Shown: positions 7,196 through 15,003, numbered from the stretch's first letter. The stretch: 16,022 bases of DNA from an uncultured Ktedonobacteraceae bacterium (GCA_955652655.1 CATPCK010000784.1:1-16022); one strand, 5' to 3'. Program-made: numbers and translations. The notes: a model not told the origin generated them from the sequence alone.

Positions 7196-8857
7196 TTAAA
7201 TCGGCTCCGTCAGTTTGCCAAGCTTGTCGGTCAATCTGACGTTCTCGGAAGAGTCCACCGGGCAGGCGATGACCGAGACCACGTCATCTGCCAGTGCCCG
7301 TTTCAATGTAGGCAACAGTTCTTCCGCGCTCTGGATGCGATACCCTTTCGCCCCAAAGCTCAGCGCAAAGCGCACAAAATCCGGATTGCTAAAGGCGACA
7401 TGCGAGTGACGTCCCAGTTCCAAATCCATCTTCCATTCGATCAAGCCATAGCTCTCGTCCACCCAGATGAGTACGACAAAGGAGATGCCCTCTCGTCTCG
7501 CCGTTTCCAACTCCTGGGCATTCATCAGAAAACTGCCATCACCCATCACCGCCAGGACCTTGCGATCGGGATACGCCAGTTTTGCCGCGATCGCTCCCGG
7601 AAGTGCGAACCCCATGGTCGAAAGACCATTGGAGATCAGGCAGGTATTGGGTTGGTAGGTCGGGTAGAGCCGTGCCATCCACATTTTGGCTGCACCCGTG
7701 TCGGCAAGGACAATGTCAGATTCGCCCATGGCTGCGCGGATATCCAACACCAGACGCTGTGGTTTCACGGGGAAAGATGTCTCCTGTGCCCCTTGCTCAC
7801 GTTCCTCCTGCAGCACTGCACGGATGTGCTGACCTGCCGCGCTCAGGCCGGATGTGGGAGACAGTTTCTGCGCAAGTTCTTCAAGCGTTAGAGCAATATT
7901 GCCTTCGATGCCTACCGCAACTGGGTAGTAGGCATCGACTTCTGCGGGAAACGTGTGAATGTGGATGATCTGCTTATCCGCCTGCGGGTTGATCTGGGCC
8001 GGGGAGAACTCCTGTAACTCATAGCCCACGCAGAGTAACACATCGGCCTGGGCAAACCCAAAGTTCACGTAGTCGCGAAGCATAAAGCCCACCGTTCCTA
8101 GCGCGTTTGGATGGTTGTCGGGAAAGGCACCCTTGCCCATGAAGGTCGTTGCGACCGGAATATTGAGCTTTTCCGAGAAACGTACCAGGGCTTCCTGAAC
8201 GTGAGCTCGGGCGGCTCCGTGCCCGGCAAGCAGCAGGGGAGCCCTGGCCTGTTGCAGCAGCGTCACCGCCCGAGCAATCTGTGAGGGAGAGGGGGCGGCA
8301 TCACGGACAATGTTGACCGGAAGCGGGTGGACACCTGGGGATGCTGGCATCGTCTCGATATCTTGAGGGATCGCCAGGTAGACGGCTCCCGGGCGCAGGG
8401 TTTGTGCCTGCTTGAACGCTTTGCGCACCATTTCTGGTACAGCCTCCGGAGTGAGGACCGTTTCAGCCCACTTGGTCACCGGCCTGAACATGTTGACCAG
8501 GTCAACACTCTGGTGCGACTCTTTGTAAATACGGTCGAGGCCCACCTGGGCGCTGATGGCCACCAACGGCGCGCTATTCGTGGTGGCATCCGCCGTCCCC
8601 AGCAACAGGTTGATCGCACCCGGCCCGAGTGTGGCGCTACAGACCCCGGCCTTCCCGGTCAGGCGTCCGTAGATGTCAGCCATGAAGGACGCTCCCTGTT
8701 CGTGGCGTGTCAGGATATACCGGATGGATGAATCGCGCAGCGCGTCAATGAAATGAATGTTTTCTTCACCAGGAATGCCGAAGATATACTGGACTCCTTC
8801 GTTTTCGAGGCACGTGACGAGGAGCCTGGCCGTCGTCGACTCGGGTTGTGCTGTCAT
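7196..8857 (-). CDS. Acetolactate synthase-like ThDP-dependent enzyme (catabolic AlsS/IlvB type)
   Basis: Likely decarboxylates pyruvate and joins it to a second 2-oxo acid, giving acetolactate. 553 residues with the three ThDP-enzyme domains: the Pyr domain (about 5-170) with catalytic Glu53 (TRHEQGASFMADIYGR), the central domain (about 190-325), and the PP domain with GDG at 439-441. In the ThDP/metal motif the usual NN is V466-D467, as in AlsS-type catabolic enzymes, which carry Asp there. The C-terminal block (WKMDLELGRHSH, FGAKGYRI, VIACPVD) is the style of a widespread 'acetolactate synthase large subunit' group. No small regulatory subunit (ilvN) is adjacent, which fits a catabolic rather than a biosynthetic role. 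The start is supported by AAAAGGAG (8874-8867). It is last in the minus-strand run, 160 bases after the dehydrogenase. The true acceptor substrate could differ. Confidence 0.85.
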   Translation of the reverse strand: MTAQPESTTARLLVTCLENEGVQYIFGIPGEENIHFIDALRDSSIRYILTRHEQGASFMADIYGRLTGKAGVCSATLGPGAINLLLGTADATTNSAPLVAISAQVGLDRIYKESHQSVDLVNMFRPVTKWAETVLTPEAVPEMVRKAFKQAQTLRPGAVYLAIPQDIETMPASPGVHPLPVNIVRDAAPSPSQIARAVTLLQQARAPLLLAGHGAARAHVQEALVRFSEKLNIPVATTFMGKGAFPDNHPNALGTVGFMLRDYVNFGFAQADVLLCVGYELQEFSPAQINPQADKQIIHIHTFPAEVDAYYPVAVGIEGNIALTLEELAQKLSPTSGLSAAGQHIRAVLQEEREQGAQETSFPVKPQRLVLDIRAAMGESDIVLADTGAAKMWMARLYPTYQPNTCLISNGLSTMGFALPGAIAAKLAYPDRKVLAVMGDGSFLMNAQELETARREGISFVVLIWVDESYGLIEWKMDLELGRHSHVAFSNPDFVRFALSFGAKGYRIQSAEELLPTLKRALADDVVSVIACPVDSSENVRLTDKLGKLTEPI

Positions 8858-8923
8858 CGCTTTTCTCTCCTTTTAGTCATGAATACACCAACCACAAAGA
8901 TGGTCGGACAACATCACAACGCC

Positions 8924-8943
8924 TTCAGTAACCTGCTACTGAA
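8924..8943 (-). other. Small inverted repeat between the dehydrogenase and ThDP-enzyme genes
   Basis: TTCAGTA and TACTGAA form a perfect 7-bp stem around a 6-base loop. No run of T follows on the minus strand, so this is at best a weak terminator or a protein site. The surrounding 160-base gap (8858-9017) holds no gene that I can support. Confidence 0.35.
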
Positions 8944-9017
8944 AGGACTGAGAGAAACCGTGCTGCAAGATGCGAGGCGCGGCTGCCTTCCAGCCCGATC
9001 TTCTATCTGCACAGAAA

Positions 9018-10175
9018 TTAGTACGACCGGGGCAGGCCGAGTACATGCTCACCCACGTAGGCGAGAATGAGATTGGTCGAAATCGGTGCCACTTGATACA
9101 GCCTGGTCTCCCGGAATTTGCGCTCGATATCATAGTCAACGGCGAGCCCGTAGCCTCCGTACGTCTGCATAGCGACGTTGGCCGCCTCCCAGGAGGCATC
9201 AGCCGCCAACAGCTTCGCCATATTGGCTTCGGGTCCACATGGCTCCCCCCGGTCGAACAGCTCCGCCGCCCGCAGTCGCATAAGGTCGGCAGCTTCCACA
9301 CGGATGTAGGCCTGGGCAATGGGAAACTGGATGCCCTGGTTCTGGCCGATAGGACGACCAAAGACATGGCGCTCCCTCGCTCGTTGCGTTGCCCGCTCCA
9401 CAAACCAGCGGCCATCGCCAATACACTCGGCAGCGATGAGAATGCGCTCGGCGTTCATGCCATCCAGTATGTAGCGGAAGCCGTGCCCCTCTTCGCCAAT
9501 GAGATTCTCGGCTGGCACCTCCACGCGGTCGAAGAGCAGCTCGTTGGTCTCGTTGTTGATCATGACGCGAATTGGCTTCATGGTAAGTCCATGACCGAGT
9601 GCTGCGCGCAGGTCTACGAGGAAGACCGAAAGACCCTCAGATTTCTTCTTGACGTGATCGAGCGGAGTGGTCCTGGCAAGCAGAATCATCAAGTCGGAGT
9701 GCTGCACGCGCGAGATGTAGATCTTCCGGCCGTTTACAACGTAACGGTTGCCCTGGCGTACCGCCGTCGTTGTAATACTCGTGGTATCCGTGCCTGCTTC
9801 CGGTTCGGTCACTCCAAACGCCTGCAGGCGCAGCTCGCCACTGGCAATTTTGGGCAGGTAAGCCTGCTTCTGCGCCTGGGAACCATGCCGCAGGAGTGTC
9901 CCCATTGTGTACATCTGCGCGTGGCAGGGCCCGGCATTGCCACCGGATCGATTGATCTCCTCCAGGATGATCGACGCTTCAACGAGGCTCATACCCCTGC
10001 CTCCGTACTCCCTCGGGATAAGCGCCCCCAGATAGCCAGCCTCCATCAACGTGTGGACAAAGGCTTCCGGATACGCTCGTTGCTGGTCGAGCTCTCTCCA
10101 GTAACTTTCGGGAAACTGCTGGCACAGTGCGCGCATAGCCAGCCGCAGTCCCGTATGCGATTCGCTTGGAGCCAT
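9018..10175 (-). CDS. Acyl-CoA dehydrogenase family protein
   Basis: FAD enzyme expected to introduce a trans-2,3 double bond into an acyl-CoA and pass electrons to electron-transfer flavoprotein. 385 residues, usual family length. N-terminal helical domain (about 1-115), beta domain with the FAD/substrate motif FGVTEPEAGTD (120-130), and C-terminal helical domain with ERHVFGRPIGQNQGIQF and QTYGGYGLAVDYDIERKFRE. The common catalytic Glu of the IYEGT motif is absent: the matching stretch is LYQVAPIS, with Pro364 at that place. Instead Glu243 (DGMNAERIL) lies where isovaleryl-CoA and long-chain dehydrogenases carry their base. AGGAGG lies about 4 bases before the ATG. It follows the PrpF-type gene by 84 bases. 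The substrate cannot be read from sequence; neighbours suggest a dicarboxylic or branched CoA ester. Confidence 0.9.
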   Translation of the reverse strand: MAPSESHTGLRLAMRALCQQFPESYWRELDQQRAYPEAFVHTLMEAGYLGALIPREYGGRGMSLVEASIILEEINRSGGNAGPCHAQMYTMGTLLRHGSQAQKQAYLPKIASGELRLQAFGVTEPEAGTDTTSITTTAVRQGNRYVVNGRKIYISRVQHSDLMILLARTTPLDHVKKKSEGLSVFLVDLRAALGHGLTMKPIRVMINNETNELLFDRVEVPAENLIGEEGHGFRYILDGMNAERILIAAECIGDGRWFVERATQRARERHVFGRPIGQNQGIQFPIAQAYIRVEAADLMRLRAAELFDRGEPCGPEANMAKLLAADASWEAANVAMQTYGGYGLAVDYDIERKFRETRLYQVAPISTNLILAYVGEHVLGLPRSY

Positions 10176-10259
10176 ACTTCCTCCTCAGTTTCTCAACGAG
10201 CGGTATCACGAGCATACGTCTCCTACTAGGAATGATAGCAAGCGAGAGACAGCGTTCTC

Positions 10260-11450
10260 TCATATGCGGTGGGCGGCAGCTACCTGCTCGCTCCCACCAG
10301 GAAACCGCTCCGGTACATAGATGTACCCTTCCATCAGCCGCCGTGCGGTACGGGCAACGGAGACCTTTTCCGCGTGCCAACTCTCTCCATCTTTGTGCAT
10401 GCGAGCCTCCAGGGCCAACACACCAGAGGGATGCCCCAACCTGACGTTCCCACTTGCTCGTGCCTGGTCTGAGACAACTTCATGCACCAGCGTTCCCGCT
10501 ATCCCTGCGGCGATGGTGGTACAGATGGCACCGGTCAACGCAAACGCTCGGTGCAGGCGGCCCATCGACATGATCCTGGCGACCAGGTCGATCTCGCTGG
10601 CCTTACATAGCGCACCATCCAGTTGGATGTAGGACCGCGGCTGTGTCACAAAGGCGATCTTCGGGACCGAAGGCACGCTGCGTGTTGCTTCCTTGATACT
10701 CCCTGCCAGTCCTATTGCCACCCCGGACGCCGCCCGGATCGCCTCGATGCGCTGCAATAATCCCTGGTTGGTATCGACCTGGTCGGGCAGATCCTGCCCA
10801 CTCAAGCCAATTTCCTCACAGCGGCAAAACACCAGGGGATTGGCGGCATCCACGATCGAGACCTCGATCTCCCCTATTCCTGGCACAGCGAGAACATCCC
10901 TGACCCGTCCTGTTGGGAACAGTTTCCCCGTGACCGCGCCGCCCGGATCGAGAAAATCCAGCACGATCTTTGAGCCCGTCCCCGGCACACCAGGGAGGGC
11001 ATACTCGCCCTCTGGCTCAAACCGACTATGTCGGCTGGGCACATGCGCGACGGTCACCTTCCCCGTGTTCGTATTGAGAAAACGTACCTGCGTCAACGGT
11101 TCCTGGCAGGTGATCAGTCCTTCATCGAGGGCATAGGGGCCGACGGCTGAGGAGATGTTGCCACAGTTGCCCCGCATATCGATCAATGGTTTATCGATGC
11201 TCACCTGGCCAAAGGTAAAGTTGACATCAATACCCGGCTGGGTACTTCTGCTGATGATCGCTGCCTTACTGGTCAGGGAGGTGGCACCTCCCAGCCCATC
11301 GATCTGGCGGCCATACGAGTCCGGACTGCCAAAAGCCGCCAGGATGGCCCATGTCCGCGCTTCGGGGTCCGCCGGAAGGTCCTCGTCCCAGAAGAAGAGC
11401 CCTCGGCTGGTGCCGCCTCTCATAATCACTGTGCGAATTTTTGCTTGCAT
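10260..11450 (-). CDS. PrpF family isomerase (2-methylaconitate / 3-methylitaconate / 4-oxalomesaconate isomerase-like)
   Basis: Members move a C=C bond or tautomerise unsaturated di- and tricarboxylic acids by proton abstraction. 396 residues, normal length, with the two-fold diaminopimelate-epimerase-like fold implied by family motifs MRGGTSRG (10-17), GGATSLTSKAAI (54-65), RGNCGNISSAVGPYAL (93-108), GLAGS and GHPSG. Lys62 and Cys96 fall at the positions of the catalytic Lys/Cys pair described for this family. The ATG at 11450 is preceded by GAGG eight bases upstream. It sits between the MaoC-type hydratase and the dehydrogenase with short gaps, so it is probably co-transcribed. No prpB/C/D or acnD genes are near, so a methylcitrate-cycle role is unlikely. 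A GalD-like role would suit the aldolase-like gene upstream, but the substrate is undetermined. Confidence 0.88.
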   Translation of the reverse strand: MQAKIRTVIMRGGTSRGLFFWDEDLPADPEARTWAILAAFGSPDSYGRQIDGLGGATSLTSKAAIISRSTQPGIDVNFTFGQVSIDKPLIDMRGNCGNISSAVGPYALDEGLITCQEPLTQVRFLNTNTGKVTVAHVPSRHSRFEPEGEYALPGVPGTGSKIVLDFLDPGGAVTGKLFPTGRVRDVLAVPGIGEIEVSIVDAANPLVFCRCEEIGLSGQDLPDQVDTNQGLLQRIEAIRAASGVAIGLAGSIKEATRSVPSVPKIAFVTQPRSYIQLDGALCKASEIDLVARIMSMGRLHRAFALTGAICTTIAAGIAGTLVHEVVSDQARASGNVRLGHPSGVLALEARMHKDGESWHAEKVSVARTARRLMEGYIYVPERFPGGSEQVAAAHRI

Positions 11451-11503
11451 TTCAATTTCCTCACCTGGTAAATCATACGCTCACGTGGAGCGGTTCATCA
11501 CCC

Positions 11504-12034
11504 TCATTGTTCTGCTCCTGTTTTTGCTCTCGACGTGTCTCCTGGCAGAAGGCGTGGGATCTTGGGTGCCTGCCCACGCTTGTAGACCATGATGGTGCGC
11601 TTGAACGTGATGACGATCGTTCCGTCCTGATTGTAGCCGCTGGTCTTCACTGTCACAATGCCGACATTCGAGCGCGACCGTGACTCCCGTTTCTCCAGGA
11701 CCTCAGACTGGGAGTAGATCGTGTTGCCCTCGAAGACCGGGTGGGGGAGCTGGACCTCGTCCCAGCCCAGGTTGGCGAAAACGTTCTGCGAAATGTCAGC
11801 CACGCTCTGCCCGGTGACCAGCGCCAGCGTAAAGGTCGAGTCGACGAGCGGCCTGCCGAATTCGGTTTGTGCCGCGTAGTGGTGGTCAAAATGAATCGGG
11901 GCGGTGTTCTGAGTCAGCAAGGTGAACCACATGTTGTCCGTTGTCGTCACCGTTCTTCCCAGTGGGTGCTGGTACACATCGCCAGTCTCGAAGTCCTCGA
12001 AGTATCGGCCTTGCCAGCCCTGTTTCGTTGTCAT
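11504..12034 (-). CDS. MaoC-like hydratase/dehydratase (single hot-dog domain, possible mesaconyl-CoA hydratase type)
   Basis: Hot-dog fold enzyme that adds or removes water at an enoyl-CoA double bond. 176 residues, one domain. The start GRYFEDFETGDVYQHPLGRT, the segment TEFGRPLVDST and the end of the fold FKRTIMVYKR resemble MaoC proteins often annotated near mesaconyl- or methylmalyl-CoA enzymes (from memory, not searched). In the catalytic motif, R-specific hydratases have Asp-x-Asn-Pro-x-His; here it is N43-T-A45-P-I-H48, so the His remains but the Asp is Asn. AAGGAGG nine bases before the ATG supports the start. It is 26 bases after the CoA-transferase, an arrangement that suggests activation of an acid followed by hydration of its CoA ester. 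Confidence 0.85.
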   Translation of the reverse strand: MTTKQGWQGRYFEDFETGDVYQHPLGRTVTTTDNMWFTLLTQNTAPIHFDHHYAAQTEFGRPLVDSTFTLALVTGQSVADISQNVFANLGWDEVQLPHPVFEGNTIYSQSEVLEKRESRSRSNVGIVTVKTSGYNQDGTIVITFKRTIMVYKRGQAPKIPRLLPGDTSRAKTGAEQ

Positions 12035-12060
12035 GCGTTCGTTCCTCCTTCTTGCTAGCG

Positions 12061-13239
12061 TTAGATCACACGCTCGGCCCGCAGTCGGCTGATCTGCTCG
12101 TCCTGGTAGCCAAGCGAGCGCAGAATCTGCTCCGTCTGCTCCCCCAGAGCCGGGATGGGGTCCATCCGCGGCTCTACGTTACGCATCGTTACGGGTGGGA
12201 GCAATGCCTGAAGTTGCCCTACAGGAGAATCAACCTCACGCCACCGCTCGCGCACCTGCAGTTGTGGGTGTTCCCAAAACTCCTGCATCGAGTTCATATG
12301 AGCGTTGGCGATCTGCGCCTGATCCAGCCGCTCGATGACCTGGTCGATGGTAAGCTGACTGAACACGGCATCGATCATCGCATGCAACGCCAAGCGGTTG
12401 GCAACCCGCTTGGCGTTGCTGTCGAAGCGGGGATCGGCCGCAACCTCGGGCTGTTCGAGCACGACTGAGCAGAACAGTGCCCACTCGCGTTCATTCTGGA
12501 GGCCCAGGTTGACCTGCTTGCCATCGCCAGCCTGGAAGGGGCCATAGGGCGCGATAGTGGCGTGGCTCGCTCCATTGCGGGGTGGTGGAGTGCCACCATA
12601 CGCCGCGAAGTACGCTGGATAGCCCATCCACTCCCCGAGCGCCTCGAACATCGAGACCTCGAGCATCGTTCCTTTCCCCGTCCGTTCGCGCTGGTAGAGC
12701 GCCGTGAGAATCCCCGTGAAGGCATACATACCGGCTGCAATGTCCGCAATCGAGATGCCAACTTTCGCTGGAGTTTCAGGCGTCCCCGTCACGGAGACGA
12801 GCCCCGTTTCGCACTGCACAAGCAGATCATAGGCCTTCTTGTCGCGGTAGGGTCCCGAAGCGCCGTAGCCAGAGATGGTGCAAACAATGAGGCACGGGTA
12901 GCGCTGTGCCAGTTCCTCGGGGCCAAGACCCAGTCGCTCGGCGGCCCCAGGGGCAAGGTTCTGGATGAACACGTCCGCGTCCTCCAGAAGCTGGAGGACA
13001 ATCAGCCCGGCCTCACGGTGCTTGAGATCAAGCGTGAAACTCTCCTTGGAGCGATTGAGCCAGACGAAGTGGCTCGCCATCCCCCTCACGGTCTCATCAT
13101 AGCCACGTGCAAAGTCCCCAACGCCAGGGCGCTCAATTTTGATGACGCGCGCTCCCAGGTCGGCTAGCTGGCGCGTCGCAAATGGGGCCGCGACTGCCTG
13201 TTCAAGCGAGACGATGGTAATTCCCTCTAACGGTAACAT
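12061..13239 (-). CDS. Class III (CaiB/BaiF/Frc family) CoA-transferase
   Basis: Moves CoA from a donor CoA ester to a free carboxylic acid. 392 residues from the chosen ATG, the usual length. Family hallmarks: opening GITIVSLEQAVAAPFATRQLADLGARVIKIERP style (first half at about 6-25), WLNRSKESFTLDL (60-72), ISGYGASGPY, KKAYDLLVQ and GISIADIAAGMYAFTG, in which Asp166 matches the catalytic Asp169 of formyl-CoA transferase that carries the anhydride. The frame is open 15 codons further up to 13284, but AGGAGG at 13253-13248, eight bases before the ATG at 13239, and homology starting there fix the start. Directly followed by the MaoC-type hydratase. In Chloroflexus and in itaconate users such a pair acts on mesaconate or itaconate; here that is only a suggestion. 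Confidence 0.9.
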   Translation of the reverse strand: MLPLEGITIVSLEQAVAAPFATRQLADLGARVIKIERPGVGDFARGYDETVRGMASHFVWLNRSKESFTLDLKHREAGLIVLQLLEDADVFIQNLAPGAAERLGLGPEELAQRYPCLIVCTISGYGASGPYRDKKAYDLLVQCETGLVSVTGTPETPAKVGISIADIAAGMYAFTGILTALYQRERTGKGTMLEVSMFEALGEWMGYPAYFAAYGGTPPPRNGASHATIAPYGPFQAGDGKQVNLGLQNEREWALFCSVVLEQPEVAADPRFDSNAKRVANRLALHAMIDAVFSQLTIDQVIERLDQAQIANAHMNSMQEFWEHPQLQVRERWREVDSPVGQLQALLPPVTMRNVEPRMDPIPALGEQTEQILRSLGYQDEQISRLRAERVI

Positions 13240-13247
13240 CAGTAAAA

Positions 13248-13253
13248 CCTCCT
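13248..13253 (-). promoter_or_regulatory. Ribosome binding site deciding the CoA-transferase start
   Basis: AGGAGG on the minus strand with eight bases to the ATG at 13239. It excludes the upstream in-frame ATG at 13284, which would add the cysteine-rich, non-family stretch QERSSCCCRQEVLL. Confidence 0.85.
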
Positions 13254-13277
13254 GACGGCAACAGCAGGATGACCTCT

Positions 13278-13289
13278 CTTGCATGCAAG
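13278..13289. repeat. 12-bp perfect palindrome between the small unknown gene and the CoA-transferase
   Basis: CTTGCATGCAAG is perfectly self-complementary. It lies in the 65-base gap, about 40 bases upstream of the CoA-transferase start. It could be a dimeric regulator site, or chance. Confidence 0.3.
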
Positions 13290-13304
13290 CGTTGGGACAG
13301 TGTC

Positions 13305-13502
13305 TTAGCTTTCCAGGCGACCTTGGAGGTACAGCCAGCGGACAAACTCTTGTCGCATGCGCTCCGGATCAGCCTCATGATAGGCTCCCTGGGTATACAG
13401 GGCTCTAAGTGCAAGGAGGCCATCAATCTGGTCAAGGGAAAAGCCTGCTTGTTCAAGCTGCTGCACTTCCGTCGTTGCTGGGTAATTCTTTTTGGGTGCC
13501 AT
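13305..13502 (-). CDS. Small unknown protein, 65 residues
   Basis: I do not recognise this protein. It starts with a basic MAPKKNYP and is then acidic and helix-rich (VQQLEQAGFSLDQIDGLLAL; ERMRQEFVRWLYLQGRLES). It has no cysteines, signal peptide or membrane segment, so it is probably a soluble cytoplasmic protein. The case for a real gene is the strong ribosome site AAAGGAGA six bases before the ATG, the lack of a better frame on either strand in this stretch, and its place within a co-directional catabolic run, 65 bases before the CoA-transferase. The sequence 'AGFSLDQIDGLLALRALY' resembles short helical adaptor or regulatory domains, but I cannot assign a role. A stem-loop (13528-13552) lies just upstream of its ribosome site. 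Confidence 0.7.
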   Translation of the reverse strand: MAPKKNYPATTEVQQLEQAGFSLDQIDGLLALRALYTQGAYHEADPERMRQEFVRWLYLQGRLES

Positions 13503-13527
13503 GGTTGGTCTCCTTTCTCTCAGAGCA

Positions 13528-13552
13528 GCCGGGAGCGTGCATCACGCCCGGC
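13528..13552 (-). other. Stem-loop in the leader of the small unknown gene
   Basis: On the minus strand GCCGGG-CGTG pairs with CACG-CCCGGC around a 3-base loop (ATG), with a 2-base bulge (CT) on the right arm: ten base pairs, eight of them G-C. It ends about ten bases before the AAAGGAGA ribosome site. No U-tract follows, so it is not a standard terminator. It could stabilise the downstream message or limit access to the ribosome site. The rest of the 126-base gap to the lyase gene (13503-13628) shows no gene. Confidence 0.5.
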
Positions 13553-13628
13553 GACGCCCGTATTACACTCAAGCATTTTTCCCTCGCCACGTCGTCTTGA
13601 CAGATGACGAGCTCAACGAGTGAATCAG

Positions 13629-14993
13629 TCACTCACTTGATCCGGTTGTCGCAAGTCGCGCCAGGACACGGTCGACCATTTCGCCGGACAGGCCGAGATA
13701 GGCTGCCGGGTCGACCAGTTTCGCCAGGGCAGTGCGGTCAAGAGAGGCGGTGATCTCCTCGTTCTCCCCCAGCAGATCGAGCAATGACCGTCCACTGGTG
13801 CTCACTTGCCGGCTGATATCGTACACAAGGTCATGGGCTCGCTGCCGCCCGAGATGGGGTGCCAGGCCCATCATCACGGCTTCGGTACAGATCAGACCCT
13901 GGGTGATCTCCAGGTTGGCCCGCATCCGCCCGGCATCGACCTCCAGGTCCGCGAGTAGCGTGCGTGCCTGCTGTAGCGCGCCACTGGTCAACAGGAAGAT
14001 CTCGGGCACTGCTATCCATTCAATTTCCCAGGGGCCGGTGGAGCGCTCGTGATCCTCGACCATCGCGTCAAGCAGGGCCGCCACGTTTTGCCGGACCATC
14101 GCCATACAGGCGTGAATGTAATTGCAGGAGATCGGATTGCGCTTCTGCGGCATCGTACTGCTGGAGCCACGATCTTTGACGTAGGGTTCGTACACCTCGC
14201 TGACCTCCGTTTGCATCAGCAGTTTCACATCGGTCGCGATCTTTCCCAGCGTCCCGGTCACCAGTCCCAGGAAGCAGCCGACCTCGGCGATCCGGTCGCG
14301 TGCCGTGTGCCAGGCGATCTCGGGTTGACCGAGCCTAAGCTCCGCCATCAGCCCCTCCTGAACTTCCAGGCCGTCAGTGCCGAGCGAGGCCAGGGTGCCC
14401 GCGGCACCACCAAACTCGCCAACCAGCACCCGTGGACGCAGCTCTGCCAACCGCTGCCGGTGCCGTTCAATGGCCGCGAGCCAGGTGGCCACTTTGTAGC
14501 CGAACGTGATCGGGACCGCCTGTTGCAAATTGCTGCGACCCGCCATCGGTGTATCGCGATAGCGGCGAGCGAGATCTGCCAGGTGACCGGAGATGGCCGA
14601 CAGGTCATCCTCGACCAGCGAGAGCGCCTCCCGGATCTGCAGGATCGTGGCGGTATCGGTGATGTCCTGGGTAGTCGCTCCCCAGTGGCTATATTGCCCC
14701 AGATCATCCGCACAGGCGGCCACCAGTTGCTGCACCACTGGCAGGACGGGATAGCCGATCAACTCCGTCTGGCTCTTGAGCTTCGCCATGTCGATGATAT
14801 CGAGTGTGCATCTGGCAGCTATTTCGTCGGCAGCTCTTTGAGGGATGAGGCCCAGGCGAGCCTGCACGCGTGCCAGTGCTGCCTCGATGTCGAGGTAGCA
14901 TTGCACTCGATGCTCGTCCGAGAAGACCTGGCGCATCGGTTCACTGCTGAAGATATGGCGGAAGACGGTCGAGTCGATTACAGTTGCAGTCAT
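13629..14993 (-). CDS. Fumarase/aspartase superfamily lyase (3-carboxy-cis,cis-muconate cycloisomerase / adenylosuccinate lyase-like)
   Basis: Superfamily members carry out beta-elimination (or lactonisation in bacterial CMLE) on succinyl-type substrates, as tetramers. 454 residues from the chosen start. Motifs: SHWGATTQDITDTA (102-115), close to the HWGATSQD block of CMLE enzymes; QQAVPITFGYKVATW; and the signature loop SSTMPQKRNP (278-287) containing the catalytic serine. An in-frame ATG at 15029 is rejected because AAGGAGAGG lies just before the ATG at 14993 and because 15029 sits right at the stop of the preceding gene. The gap to the aldolase-like gene is 36 bases, so these two are almost surely co-transcribed. 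It is not likely to be purB, since no purine genes are nearby. Which substrate it takes (carboxymuconate, an amino-dicarboxylate such as an iminodisuccinate, or another) is open. Confidence 0.85.
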   Translation of the reverse strand: MTATVIDSTVFRHIFSSEPMRQVFSDEHRVQCYLDIEAALARVQARLGLIPQRAADEIAARCTLDIIDMAKLKSQTELIGYPVLPVVQQLVAACADDLGQYSHWGATTQDITDTATILQIREALSLVEDDLSAISGHLADLARRYRDTPMAGRSNLQQAVPITFGYKVATWLAAIERHRQRLAELRPRVLVGEFGGAAGTLASLGTDGLEVQEGLMAELRLGQPEIAWHTARDRIAEVGCFLGLVTGTLGKIATDVKLLMQTEVSEVYEPYVKDRGSSSTMPQKRNPISCNYIHACMAMVRQNVAALLDAMVEDHERSTGPWEIEWIAVPEIFLLTSGALQQARTLLADLEVDAGRMRANLEITQGLICTEAVMMGLAPHLGRQRAHDLVYDISRQVSTSGRSLLDLLGENEEITASLDRTALAKLVDPAAYLGLSGEMVDRVLARLATTGSSE

Positions 14994-15003
14994 AGAAGTT
15001 CCT

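Noticed and set aside
8970..10229. Long open frame (about 419 codons) on the plus strand opposite the acyl-CoA dehydrogenase
   Set aside because: Its translation shows no family motifs and it is a mirror of the GC-rich codon pattern of the real gene, which has complete motifs and a ribosome site.
13597..13625. Perfect TTGACA on the plus strand in the gap after the lyase gene
   Set aside because: The matching -10 at 17 bases is GTGAAT, a poor fit, and transcription would run antisense into the lyase. Probably chance.
13618..13634. Inverted repeat GAGTGA / TCACTC at the lyase stop codon
   Set aside because: Only a 6-bp stem, partly made of coding sequence, with no U-run; too weak to call a terminator.
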